DNA of 64,000 bases from Haladaptatus sp. QDMS2 (GCF_029338295.1 NZ_CP119791.1:2232001-2296000), one strand, 5' to 3'. Counted from the first letter of the stretch, positions 52,246 through 61,547 are shown. A program made the numbers and translations. Notes: generated by a model from the sequence alone, not told the origin.

Positions 52246-53548
52246 AGAGCCCGAAGTACTTCGCGAAGCTCAACACGAGCGTCATGATGACGGCGGCGAG
52301 CAGGCCGATGCGGACGTGCCAGAGCCACAGCCGTGAGAGCCCCTCCTGTGCGCCGCGGCTGAGTTCGGTGATGGCGTCGCGGCCGTACACCCAGCCGACG
52401 TAGAGCGTAGCGAAGAAGACGCCGAGCGGGAGGAGGATGTTGCTCGCGATGCCGTCGTACAGCCCGAGCGTGTTCGTGTCGAGTGCCGTCGGGATGCCGA
52501 CGAGGAAACTCGTGAGGCCGAGGCCAGCGGCGAGGATGCGTCGGTCGATGTCGTAGTTGTCCACGAAGTAGGCGACGACGACTTCGAGCAGGCTGATGGC
52601 AGAGGAGATGGCTGCGATGAGCACGACGGCGTAGAACAGCACGCCGAGCAGGCGGCCCGCGGGCAGCGACTCGAACGCGGTTGCGACGCTGATGAAGATT
52701 GCCCCCGCTCCGGGGTCACCCGGGTCGATGCCCTGTGCGAACAGCAGCGGGAAGACGACGAGGCCCGCGAGGACGCCGATGAACGTGTTCACCGTGACGA
52801 TGGCGAGACCGTCGGTGACGAGGCTCTCGTCGCCCTCGATGTACGAAGAGTAGGTAATCATCGCGCCCATCCCGAGCGAGAGAGTGAACAGCACCTCGCC
52901 GACGGCAGCGGGGACGATGGTCTGCCAGTTTGCCGCGAGGTGGGCGAAGTCCGGCTGGAGGAAGAACTCGTAGCCAGCACCCGCACCCGGCAGCGTGGCC
53001 GCCCAGATGGCAAGCCCGACCATCATCAACACGACGGAGGGGACCATGACGCGATTCCCGATTTCGATACCGCGCTCGACGCCGAGCGCGACGATGCCGA
53101 TGGTCACGGCGAGGAACAGACCAGCGAAGGCGAGCGCCTCAGGCCCGGCGGACACGGTTCCGAAGTAGCCCTCCGGGTTACCGAAGTACGCGCCCGTCGC
53201 GCTCCCGACGATGTAGCGTATCACCCACCCGCCGACCACGGAGTAATACGAAAGAATCCAGAACCCGGTGAACAGCGCGAGGACGCCCGCCAGTTTCCAG
53301 GCCTTGTGGCCGTCGAAGCCGTAGGCATCGACCACGTTCTTCCGCGCCCGCCGCCCGATGGAAAACTCCACCAGCATCGCGGGGAGGCCAATGGCGAGTA
53401 TCGCGATGATGTCCACGAGAAGGAACGCCGCCCCGCCATTCGCGGCCGCTTCGTAGGGGAACCGCCAGATGTTACCTAGTCCGACCGCACTGCCGACCGC
53501 CGCAAGAATGAATCCGATTCGTGACTTCCAGTGCTCTCGTTGTGCCAT
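52244..53548 (-). CDS. Neurotransmitter:sodium symporter (NSS/SNF) family transporter
   Basis: Sodium-dependent transporter with the LeuT fold, 434 residues and about 11 helices. TM1 carries the family signature GSAVGLGNIWRFPYEAAANGGAAF; others are GWVIRYIVGS and SLGMGAMITYSSYIE. LeuT-type members carry amino acids or related amines. ATG 53548 is used; the longer open frame upstream is AT-rich promoter DNA. An inverted repeat covers its start. Confidence 0.93.
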   Translation of the reverse strand: MAQREHWKSRIGFILAAVGSAVGLGNIWRFPYEAAANGGAAFLLVDIIAILAIGLPAMLVEFSIGRRARKNVVDAYGFDGHKAWKLAGVLALFTGFWILSYYSVVGGWVIRYIVGSATGAYFGNPEGYFGTVSAGPEALAFAGLFLAVTIGIVALGVERGIEIGNRVMVPSVVLMMVGLAIWAATLPGAGAGYEFFLQPDFAHLAANWQTIVPAAVGEVLFTLSLGMGAMITYSSYIEGDESLVTDGLAIVTVNTFIGVLAGLVVFPLLFAQGIDPGDPGAGAIFISVATAFESLPAGRLLGVLFYAVVLIAAISSAISLLEVVVAYFVDNYDIDRRILAAGLGLTSFLVGIPTALDTNTLGLYDGIASNILLPLGVFFATLYVGWVYGRDAITELSRGAQEGLSRLWLWHVRIGLLAAVIMTLVLSFAKYFGL

Positions 53549-53572
53549 ATTTGGCGGTGCTTCGGCAAATAT
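53547..53572. promoter_or_regulatory. Inverted repeat at the NSS transporter start
   Basis: ATATTTG (53547-53553) and CAAATAT (53566-53572) flank a 12-bp spacer. On the minus strand the outer arm lies in a TATA-like region (GCAATATTTG) and the inner arm touches the start codon. A third copy, CCAAATATC, is near 53613-53621. A regulator bound here would block initiation. Confidence 0.45.
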
Positions 53573-53786
53573 TGCAATAAAGATATTGGCCCTGATATAG
53601 ACACTCACACCAAATATCATTTCTTGACACGGCAACCCCGCTATGAGATAGACAAGTGTCTAGTAAAGTCGACGTCTGGGGGTGTTTATTCAGTTTCGTC
53701 TGGAAGAACTACCATCCCTCATAGTGTTAGCGAGGGCACAAGACTATTACCCGAATATTCTGAATCCACTAACGGAACTTTCCTCT

Positions 53787-55292
53787 ATGACGCAACACAG
53801 TCGCCGCGATGTCCTGAAAGCAGCAGGCGTCGCAACAGGAATTGGGCTCTCCGGGTACGGCCTTTCGACGCTCGACGACGGAACAGTTCGCGCAGCAGAA
53901 ACGGAAGCAACTCCCTACTGGCCGATGGCCAGGCAGAACGCTCAGGGGACGAGTCACAATGTCGAGGCCGTGAGTCCGGTCAATGAATTTGAAACGGCGT
54001 GGGCGTGGGAAGCAGATCAACACGGCCTACAATCGACTCCAGTCGTCTCCGAAGACACGGTGTACGTCGTCGAACACGAATTCGACATGGAAAACGGACG
54101 GATAACACTTCGAGCTCTCGATGAAGAAGATGGCTCTGAGCGATGGTCAGTAACAACGGAGGGCTACACCCAGTCTCCAGCAGTTGCCGGCGACCTTGTC
54201 TATCTACAAACGCAATTGGAAACGCAAGCACTCAATGTAGAAGATGGAGCTGTCGTCTGGAAACGAGAAGACATTGGTAATAGACGAGTATCTCCGACGA
54301 TCGTCGGTGACACCCTGTACGTGAATAATTCAGGAACCATCGTGGCCCTTGACCGAAAAACCGGAGAAACCGAGCAGAAATTTGAGTTGGGTACAGAAAA
54401 GTCGGTCAGGAGCGACCCCGTCGTTGCGAACGGAACGCTGTACGCCGGGACGTACAACACCCTCTATGCAGTCGATATCGAAACAGGAAGTACACAGTGG
54501 TCCGTCGAAACGACGAACGAGATTGAAACCATTGCCGTCTCTAATGAGACGGTTTACTACACAGATAGTAGACTCGTAGCGGTCGATACATCGGGTACTC
54601 AACGATGGACAAACACGGATGTTGGTGGAGAGTTTGCCGTTGGTGGTGAGCACATTTTCGCCATGGGAAGCGACTCAACCAACGAGGCTGCGCTCGTCGC
54701 AATCGACAGAGAATCTGGCGAGGAAGTGTGGTCGTTCGATACGCTAAATGAGATTCACGCCACTCCGTCGGTTGCAAACGGAGCAGTGTACGTGACCGGC
54801 ATGATCGATTCGATTCGAAGATATCAGGACCACCTTCATCTCTTCGTTCTCGATGCCCAGACAGGGATCCAGCACAGTCACGTGGAACGAGGCGACAATG
54901 AGTGGTTCGCAGAGCAGGCACTTCCTGTCGATGGACGTGTCTACTTTGGAGCGTTCACCATCTCTGGGAGTGAGAAGGAAAACTTCCTCTGGGCCCTCGA
55001 CGGCCCAGTCGCCGAGAACAACCACGCCATCGAAATCGACAGCACACCGGACCTCGATTCGACGGACTTCGACGAAGGCGATTCCGTGGCCCTCGACGCC
55101 TCCGGGTCCGTAGACCCGAACGGCGAAATCGTCGAGTTCGAGTGGGACACCACCGGCGACGGGAATTACGACGAAACGGGCCCGCAAATCCAGATGGACC
55201 TCTCGTTCTGTGGCGTCCAAGACGTGACCGTCAAGACGACGGACGACGAGGGCGATACCACGACCAAGACAATTCAGGTCGACACGACGTAG
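53787..55292 (+). CDS. Tat-exported PQQ-type beta-propeller protein with PKD domain
   Basis: 501-residue exported protein. The N-terminus has a Tat motif (SRRDVLKAAGVATGIGLSG) without a lipobox cysteine. Residues about 45-410 hold repeated PQQ/BamB-like blades, seen as TVYVVEHEF, LVYLQTQLETQALNVEDGAVVWKRED, TLYAGTYNTLYAVDIETGSTQWSVE and EEVWSFDT. The last 80 residues are a PKD domain (SVALDASGSVDPNGEIVEFEWDTTGDG). The propeller part is clearly lower in G+C than the PKD part and neighbours. ATG 53787 has CGAATATTCTG upstream at leaderless distance. It may bind ligands at the cell surface or in the cell wall. Confidence 0.85.
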   Translation: MTQHSRRDVLKAAGVATGIGLSGYGLSTLDDGTVRAAETEATPYWPMARQNAQGTSHNVEAVSPVNEFETAWAWEADQHGLQSTPVVSEDTVYVVEHEFDMENGRITLRALDEEDGSERWSVTTEGYTQSPAVAGDLVYLQTQLETQALNVEDGAVVWKREDIGNRRVSPTIVGDTLYVNNSGTIVALDRKTGETEQKFELGTEKSVRSDPVVANGTLYAGTYNTLYAVDIETGSTQWSVETTNEIETIAVSNETVYYTDSRLVAVDTSGTQRWTNTDVGGEFAVGGEHIFAMGSDSTNEAALVAIDRESGEEVWSFDTLNEIHATPSVANGAVYVTGMIDSIRRYQDHLHLFVLDAQTGIQHSHVERGDNEWFAEQALPVDGRVYFGAFTISGSEKENFLWALDGPVAENNHAIEIDSTPDLDSTDFDEGDSVALDASGSVDPNGEIVEFEWDTTGDGNYDETGPQIQMDLSFCGVQDVTVKTTDDEGDTTTKTIQVDTT

Positions 55293-55420
55293 AACTCTAA
55301 AATTGACCGAATCCGAACAGCATCGGATTGATAGGGGTCTACCCCGTCGGTGTGGACGATGACCGACTGTCCACGCGTTCTCTCTCTTCGTACAGTCACC
55401 ACACACGCGGAGGCGGGCCG

Positions 55421-57457
55421 ATGACCGACCGCCCCGAAATCCGCCACCTCGACGCCACGACCATCGAGCGAATCGCCGCCGGGGAAGTAGTCGAGCGCCC
55501 GGCCTCCGTCGTCAAGGAACTCGTCGAGAACAGCATCGACGCGGACGCCTCGCGCATCACCGTCGCCGTCGAGCAGGGCGGGAAGGCGGGCATCCGCATC
55601 AGCGACGACGGGGTCGGGATGACCCGCGAAGCTGTCGAACTGGCCGTCCAGAAGCACACCACGAGCAAGATTCGCGACAGTTCGGATTTGGAGGCGGGCA
55701 TCGGGACGCTCGGTTTCCGGGGGGAGGCCCTCCACGTCATCGGCGCAGTGGCGCGGCTGACCATCCGCACGAAACCTCGCGGAGGCGAGACGGGCACGGA
55801 ACTCGCCTACGAAGGTGGGAGCGTCGAACACGTGAAACCTGCCGGGTGTCCCGAAGGGACGACCATCGACGTCGCGGACCTGTTCTACAACACGCCTGCC
55901 CGGAAGAAATATCTCAAGCAGGAGTCGACGGAGTTCGCGCATGTGAACACCGTCGTCACGCAATACGCCCTCGCCAACCCGGACATCGCGGTAACCCTCG
56001 AACACAACGAACGCGAGGTGTTCTCAACCACCGGACAGGGGTCGCTCGAAGCGACGCTACTCTCGGTGTACGGCCGCGAAGTGGCGAAAGCGATGCTACC
56101 TGTCGAGCAGGTTCCACCGGGGCCGCTCGCCGACCTCTCGGGCGTCGTGAGCCACCCCGAAACCACCCGGAGCAGTGCCGAATACGTCTCGACCTACGTG
56201 AACGGGCGATACGTCACCTCGAAACCCGTCCGCGACGCCGTCGTCGAAGCCTATGGGTCGCAAATCGCTCCCGACCGCTACCCCTTCGCCGTGCTGTTCC
56301 TCGACGTGCCGCCAGAGACCGTAGACGTAAACGTCCATCCGCGGAAGATGGAGGTCCGGTTCGGCGACGACGCGGCGGTTCGCGAGCAAGTGAAAAACGC
56401 CGTCGAGGGCGCGCTGATGCGCGAAGGCCTCGTTCGGACGGCGGCCCCGCGAGGCCGGTCTGCCCCCGAACAGACAGAAATCGTCCCCGAGACGAGCGGG
56501 CAAGAAGACACCGAATCACCCGGCGTCTCGCATCCGGCGACCCGCAAACGCACCCGGACACGCCCTACGCCGTCTCGCCCCGAGAAACGCCGTCGGGCGC
56601 GTCCAGCGGCCGCCTCGCGTCCAGCCACCGACGAGAGCAGCGCGGACGAGGACGGTAACGAGGGAGGCGAACCCGAAACGGCAGACAGCAGCGACGAATC
56701 GACGCGGACAGCACCGGCCCGGCGTGAGTCGGCGGACCCGACAGCCGAGACGCCCACCGACACCACCTCGAACCGGAAGTTCCGCGACCGACCGACACAA
56801 CAGACGCTTTCTGGCGAGCGGACGACGGGCGAGCGCGAGTTCGACCGCCTGCCCGCGCTGCGCGTCCTCGGCCAGCTCGACGACACCTACATCGTCGCGG
56901 AGACGGCAGAGGGAATGGTCCTCGTAGACCAGCACGCGGCGGACGAACGGGTGAACTACGAGCGCCTCCGCGAGCAGTTCCTCGGCGACGTGCCCGCACA
57001 GGCGCTCGCGTCGCCAGTTTCGCTCGAACTCACCGCACGCGAAGCCGAGTTGTTCGCAGACTACGAAGCGACGCTCGCGGAACTGGGATTCGAAGCGACC
57101 CTTGCGGACGACCGGACTGTTCGGCTGACGGCGGTTCCCTCGGTCGTTGCGGGGGCGGCAGACCCGGCGTTGCTCAGGGACGTGCTCTCAGAGTTCGTCG
57201 ACACAGAACGGCCCGCAGAGACGGTGGACGCCGTGCGCGACCACCTCCTTGCCGACCTCGCGTGCTACCCGTCGATTACGGGGAACACGTCGCTCACGGA
57301 GGGGTCGGTGGTTGACCTGCTCGCCGCGCTCGACGCCTGCGAGAACCCCTACGCCTGCCCGCATGGCCGACCGGTCGTCATCGAGATCTCGAGCGCTGAA
57401 ATCGAGAACCGCTTCGAGCGCGATTACCCCGGCCACGCCGGCCGCCGTGAAGAGTGA
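55421..57457 (+). CDS. mutL: DNA mismatch repair protein MutL
   Basis: MutL ATPase/endonuclease, 678 residues. N-terminal GHKL motifs are IAAGEVVERPASVVKELVENSIDADA, DDGVGM and GFRGEAL. After an acidic, low-complexity linker of about 120 residues, the C-terminal domain shows the endonuclease motif DQHA-x2-E-x4-E (DQHAADERVNYE, near residue 503) and CPHGRP near 646, so nicking activity is expected, as in MutL proteins of species without MutH. ATG 55421 follows GGAGG; an upstream in-frame TTG is rejected. Partner MutS genes lie at 15868 and 32306. Confidence 0.96.
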   Translation: MTDRPEIRHLDATTIERIAAGEVVERPASVVKELVENSIDADASRITVAVEQGGKAGIRISDDGVGMTREAVELAVQKHTTSKIRDSSDLEAGIGTLGFRGEALHVIGAVARLTIRTKPRGGETGTELAYEGGSVEHVKPAGCPEGTTIDVADLFYNTPARKKYLKQESTEFAHVNTVVTQYALANPDIAVTLEHNEREVFSTTGQGSLEATLLSVYGREVAKAMLPVEQVPPGPLADLSGVVSHPETTRSSAEYVSTYVNGRYVTSKPVRDAVVEAYGSQIAPDRYPFAVLFLDVPPETVDVNVHPRKMEVRFGDDAAVREQVKNAVEGALMREGLVRTAAPRGRSAPEQTEIVPETSGQEDTESPGVSHPATRKRTRTRPTPSRPEKRRRARPAAASRPATDESSADEDGNEGGEPETADSSDESTRTAPARRESADPTAETPTDTTSNRKFRDRPTQQTLSGERTTGEREFDRLPALRVLGQLDDTYIVAETAEGMVLVDQHAADERVNYERLREQFLGDVPAQALASPVSLELTAREAELFADYEATLAELGFEATLADDRTVRLTAVPSVVAGAADPALLRDVLSEFVDTERPAETVDAVRDHLLADLACYPSITGNTSLTEGSVVDLLAALDACENPYACPHGRPVVIEISSAEIENRFERDYPGHAGRREE

Positions 57458-57550
57458 ATCGAGCGACACGACCCCGGGAAACGCGAATCTCTGCTTTTCC
57501 AGACAGTCTCACCCCACTGAATTAAGTCGGTAGAAAGTGTCAATAGATTC

Positions 57551-58504
57551 ATGGCTGACCTGGTTACCTTTGGGGAAGCACTGCTCCGACTCAAACCGGA
57601 GGCGAACGACCGACTCGAGACCGCCTCGGGGTTTACCGCCTGTGTTACCGGCCCGGAGTGTAACGTCGCCATCGCGGCCCAGCGACTCGGTACGAACACG
57701 TCGTGGCTCTCAAAATTGCCGGACACGCCGATTGGCCACCACGTCGCGCGGTCGATTCGCCAGCACGGCATCGACACGGAAATCGTCTGGACCGACGAGG
57801 GCAGGCAGGGAGTCGTCTACGTCGAACAGGCGACCGCGCCGCGAAAGGCGACCCGCACGCCCGACCGAATGGGAATTTCGATTGGCACGCTCACACCGGA
57901 CGAACTACCCCAGGAGTACGTCGAAAATGCAGCCTGTTTCTTCGTCAGCGGGGTGACGCCGGGAATCTCTGACACGCTCGCCGAGACGACGGCCCGCCTG
58001 CTCAGGCAGGCGAAGGACGCGGAGGTGAAGACCGTGTTCAGTCTGGACTACCAGCAGGACTGCTGGACACCCGAGGAGGCCCGCGAGACGCTCACCGAGT
58101 ACTTCTCCGCGGTAGACATCTTCATCGGACGCGAGCGCGACGCCCGGACGGTGTTCGACCTCGAAGGGCAACCGGCGGCGCTCGCCCACCGAATCGCGAC
58201 GGAGTACGATCTCGAGACCGTCGTCCTCTCTCGTGGCGAACAGGGTGCAATCGCTCTCGACGGGACGACCATCCACGAGCAGAAGCCAATCCACACGGAG
58301 ACCGTCGACCCAGAAGGGACCTACGACGCGTTCTGCGGGGCATTCGTGGCTCGCCATCTCGCCGGAAATTCCTTCGACGACGCGATTCGATACGGGGTCG
58401 CAACGGCGGCCCTCGCCCGGACGATTCCCGGTGCGGCGGCGACCATCTCTCTGCCGGAGGTCGAACGGGTTCTCACGGAGCAATCGGACGCAAACCGCCG
58501 GTAA
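57551..58504 (+). CDS. PfkB-family carbohydrate kinase (KDG kinase-like)
   Basis: Ribokinase/PfkB kinase, 317 residues, closest in feel to 2-keto-3-deoxygluconate or fructose kinases: early FGEALLRLKPE, PECNVAIAAQRLG, and a late anion-hole region. The usual GAGD motif is altered to GTYDAFCGAF, keeping the catalytic aspartate but not the GAG glycines. A GAATTAAGT TATA element at 57518-57526 is at leaderless distance to ATG 57551. The substrate cannot be fixed; the altered motif makes a sugar acid of the KDG type only a guess. Confidence 0.83.
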   Translation: MADLVTFGEALLRLKPEANDRLETASGFTACVTGPECNVAIAAQRLGTNTSWLSKLPDTPIGHHVARSIRQHGIDTEIVWTDEGRQGVVYVEQATAPRKATRTPDRMGISIGTLTPDELPQEYVENAACFFVSGVTPGISDTLAETTARLLRQAKDAEVKTVFSLDYQQDCWTPEEARETLTEYFSAVDIFIGRERDARTVFDLEGQPAALAHRIATEYDLETVVLSRGEQGAIALDGTTIHEQKPIHTETVDPEGTYDAFCGAFVARHLAGNSFDDAIRYGVATAALARTIPGAAATISLPEVERVLTEQSDANRR

Positions 58505-58573
58505 CCACCGGGCGGACTGGAATCGCACAACCGGGCCAAACGGCTAACAGGCACGCCCGCAACATCTTATCGT

Positions 58574-59959
58574 ATGACGCACGTCGCAATCATCGGCGCG
58601 TACGGCAGCGCCGGTGTCGCCGTCGCCCAGTCGCTCGCCGAGGAGGACGTGGACCTCACGCTCGTAGACGACGGAGAGCCGGGCGGCGGCCTCTGTATCC
58701 TCCGGGGCTGTATGCCCTCGAAAGAGGTGCTCTCGGCGGCAGCCCACCGCTTTCACGTCCGCCACGACGAGCGGGTCACGGGAACCCCCGAGGTGGACCT
58801 GCAGGCGGTCGTCGAGACGAAAGACGAGCACATCTCGAACTTTGCGAAACACCGACGGGCGGCAGTTCACCGCCTCGCCGAACGAGATAACGTGACCTTC
58901 CACCACGAAACGGCGACGTTCGTCGGGGACCGAGAACTGGCGGTCTCCGACCGGACCATCGAACCAGACTACCTCGTCATCGCAACCGGGTCTACGGTTT
59001 CGATTCCCGACCTTCCGGGTATCGACGACGTGGAGTTTTGGACGAGCGACGACGTGCTCGACGCCACGACCCTCCCCGACTCGGCCATCGTGATGGGCTT
59101 TGGCGTCATCGGCCTCGAACTGGCTCCCTATCTCAGCGAGTGTGGCGTGGACGTAACCGTCATCGAGCACGACGCTCGCCCGCTCGACGACGCCCCGGAC
59201 GAGTACGGGGACTGGGTTCTGGACATCTACCGCGACGAGTTCGACATTGAGGTTCTAACGCGCACCCGCGAGCAGGCAGTGAAAAGCACCGACGATGGCG
59301 GCGTTCGCATGACTGTCGACCGAGACGGTTCGACCGAGACCCTCGACGCTGACGACCTGTTCGTGTTCACCGGTCGCCGACCGAACGTGGACAGTCTCGG
59401 CCTCGAAAACACGAACATCGAAGCCGAATCGGGGTGGGTCAGAGACACGATGCAGACGACGACCGACGACCGGACCTACGTCGTCGGCGACGCAAACGGA
59501 AAGGAACCGCTGTTGCACGTCGCGAAAGAACAGGGATTCACCGCCGCGGATAACATTCTCGCGGACATCGCAGGCGACCCACTCGACCCCTACGAGAACT
59601 ACCGCCATCTCGTCGTATTCTCGGGACTCGGCGTCTACCCCTACGCTCGCGTCGGCCACACGCCCGAGGCCGCACGAGACGCGGGCTACGACCCGATAGT
59701 GGTGACCCGCGAAGCGGCGACCGACGGCGTGTTCAAGACGAAACACCACGACGAGGGGATGGCTACGCTGGTGGTCGCACGCGACGGGACGCTACTTGGC
59801 TATCAGGGATTACATCTCCACGCGGACGTGATGGCGAAGACGATGCACGTGGCGGTTGCGCTCGGCCAGGACGTGCGCACGCTTCCGGACCGCGCCTACC
59901 ACCCGACGACCCCCGAAATCCTCGATGGATTGTTCCGCGCCGCGAAGGACGAATTGTAA
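58574..59959 (+). CDS. Dihydrolipoamide dehydrogenase-like flavoprotein
   Basis: Class I pyridine-nucleotide disulfide oxidoreductase, 461 residues. N-terminal FAD motif IIGAYGSAG is slightly changed from GxGxxG; redox-active cysteines are in GLCILRGCMPSK (C-x4-C). The NAD site is VMGFGVIGLELAPYLSE, the second FAD site TYVVGDANG, and the C-terminal His-Glu dyad is YHPTTPEIL. No 2-oxoacid dehydrogenase E1/E2 genes are nearby, so it could act on another disulfide (lipoamide, bis-gamma-glutamylcystine, or mercury-like substrate). Confidence 0.87.
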   Translation: MTHVAIIGAYGSAGVAVAQSLAEEDVDLTLVDDGEPGGGLCILRGCMPSKEVLSAAAHRFHVRHDERVTGTPEVDLQAVVETKDEHISNFAKHRRAAVHRLAERDNVTFHHETATFVGDRELAVSDRTIEPDYLVIATGSTVSIPDLPGIDDVEFWTSDDVLDATTLPDSAIVMGFGVIGLELAPYLSECGVDVTVIEHDARPLDDAPDEYGDWVLDIYRDEFDIEVLTRTREQAVKSTDDGGVRMTVDRDGSTETLDADDLFVFTGRRPNVDSLGLENTNIEAESGWVRDTMQTTTDDRTYVVGDANGKEPLLHVAKEQGFTAADNILADIAGDPLDPYENYRHLVVFSGLGVYPYARVGHTPEAARDAGYDPIVVTREAATDGVFKTKHHDEGMATLVVARDGTLLGYQGLHLHADVMAKTMHVAVALGQDVRTLPDRAYHPTTPEILDGLFRAAKDEL

Positions 59960-60026
59960 GGGCGTCAGACACCTCTTCACGTTCAAACAGGTCACGCGAT
60001 TTCGGAGGGGGACAAGCCAGTATTCG

Positions 60027-60069
60027 CATAGAATTTTCGCTACACAGCACACCGTCTGACGATTCTATG
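60027..60069. promoter_or_regulatory. Inverted repeat upstream of the PGF-CTERM gene
   Basis: CATAGAAT (60027-60034) and ATTCTATG (60062-60069) are perfect 8-bp arms separated by 27 bp. The right arm ends 18 bp before the TATA box. Possible activator or repressor site. Confidence 0.4.
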
Positions 60070-60086
60070 AGACAGGATGACAGAGA

Positions 60087-60095
60087 TTTATATTC
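60087..60095 (+). promoter_or_regulatory. TATA box of the PGF-CTERM gene
   Basis: TTTATATTC ends 21 bp before ATG 60116, the usual distance for a leaderless transcript. Confidence 0.7.
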
Positions 60096-60115
60096 TTTGG
60101 ACATGAAGTAGACGT

Positions 60116-61339
60116 ATGAGATTTCGTGCGCTCGCCGTCACACTGGTCGTGATTTTTTCCGTATTCGCCGGACCAGTCGCCGCACAGGAAACCGTGACGC
60201 TCACCGCGAGCGTCGTCGACCGAGCAGGCTCCCCCGTCTCCGGCGCCGAACTCACGGCGTCGTGGGACGGCGGCGAGCTCACCCGCACGACCGCTGGCAA
60301 CGGCAAGGCGTTCCTCGACGTGCCCGAGGGAGCAGACGTGACGATAACCGTCTCCCACCCCACCTACGTGAGAAATCGCCCGCTCGTCGTTGAAGATGCG
60401 AGCGAACAGGAGATTACCGTCAACGTGGCTCAGCGAGGGTCGGTCGACCTCGTCGTGAGCGACGAAGACGGACCGCTCGCAGACGCCAGCGTCATCCTTT
60501 CGAAGGACAACCAGGAAATCGTCCGCGAGACCACAGACAGCGACGGGTCGGTCGAGACGGGAATCATCGAGCGCGGGGAGTACAGCATCACCGTGCTCAA
60601 ATCGGGCTACTTCACCCATCGGGGCCCGCTCTCGGTCACGGGCGACATCAACCGACAGGTCGACTTAGAGCGCGGGTCGGTGACCGTTCAGTTCTCCGTG
60701 CGAGACGACCACTTCGACCCCGCACGGCCGGTTCAGGACGCCCGCGTGACCGTCGGCGGGTCGACAGTGACGACCCTCGGAAACGGTGAGGCGACGCTCC
60801 AGATCCCGGTGAACACGCGCGTCAGTGCGGAGGTTACCAAAGAAGGCTACGACGGACAGACCGTCGAGTTCAACGTCGCCGAACGTGCTCGAACCGTGGA
60901 CGCCACCATCCAGCGAACGCCGTCGGTGACCATCGAATCCGCACAGAGCCGCATCGTCGTCGGTGAGAGCGTCAGGCTCGAAGTCACAGACGAGTACGGC
61001 GACCCTGTAAGCGGAGCCACCATCACGGTAGACGGCTCTGCGGTCGGCGAGACGAACGACCAGGGCGTCCTCGTGGCGACCATCGAATCTGCGGGTGAAC
61101 AAGAACTCGTCGCAAGTATCGACTCGCTCCAGTCAGAACCGCTCGTCGTTGAGGGTATCGAGGCCAGCCAGCAGACGACGACCACGGAAGCGCCGACGAC
61201 GACGGCGACGACTACCGAACCGACCACCGTCGCTGACGACGAGACCACCACCAACGTTGGCCTGCCGGGCTTTACCGCCATCACAGCCGTCCTCGCGCTG
61301 GTCGTCGTAGCGTTCCTCGCCCGGCGGCGGCTGAGATAA
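60116..61339 (+). CDS. PGF-CTERM surface protein with Ig-like/carboxypeptidase-regulatory repeats
   Basis: 407-residue cell-surface protein. Sec signal MRFRALAVTLVVIFSVFAG, mature start near QETV. At least three carboxypeptidase-regulatory-like or Ig-like modules follow (VVDRAGSPVSGAELTASWDG, VSDEDGPLADASVILSKDN, VTDEYGDPVSGATITVDG). A Thr/Glu-rich stalk (TTTTEAPTTTATTTEPTT) leads to the archaeosortase tripartite signal: LPGF, hydrophobic ITAVLALVVVAFLA, and RRR. In haloarchaea archaeosortase A processes this tail and attaches the protein to lipid. The stalk is probably glycosylated. Confidence 0.88.
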   Translation: MRFRALAVTLVVIFSVFAGPVAAQETVTLTASVVDRAGSPVSGAELTASWDGGELTRTTAGNGKAFLDVPEGADVTITVSHPTYVRNRPLVVEDASEQEITVNVAQRGSVDLVVSDEDGPLADASVILSKDNQEIVRETTDSDGSVETGIIERGEYSITVLKSGYFTHRGPLSVTGDINRQVDLERGSVTVQFSVRDDHFDPARPVQDARVTVGGSTVTTLGNGEATLQIPVNTRVSAEVTKEGYDGQTVEFNVAERARTVDATIQRTPSVTIESAQSRIVVGESVRLEVTDEYGDPVSGATITVDGSAVGETNDQGVLVATIESAGEQELVASIDSLQSEPLVVEGIEASQQTTTTEAPTTTATTTEPTTVADDETTTNVGLPGFTAITAVLALVVVAFLARRRLR

Positions 61340-61369
61340 GGTTAGGTCGATTCAACACCAATTGTTCGT

Positions 61370-61510
61370 ATGGATCTGAGCCTGCTGGTCATCGGGGCGT
61401 TTTTCGCCGTTCTCGCCGTCCACCAGTGGCTTCGCTGGCGGTGGCGGGCTGCGTGGTTCGACCGTATCTGGCTCGAAGCGGAGGAAGAACAGCGGGTAAA
61501 ACGTCAGTGA
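61370..61510 (+). CDS. 46-residue single-helix protein
   Basis: Very short gene between the surface protein and the MFS transporter. The protein has one membrane helix (LSLLVIGAFFAVLAVHQWL) followed by a Trp/Arg-rich segment (RWRWRAAWFDRIWLEAEEEQ). GATAAGGTTAGG upstream is a possible promoter. Codon usage looks coding (G/C third positions). Function unknown. Confidence 0.5.
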   Translation: MDLSLLVIGAFFAVLAVHQWLRWRWRAAWFDRIWLEAEEEQRVKRQ

Positions 61511-61547
61511 CACCTAGTGCTATTTTGGTCGGCATCTGACACCACGT

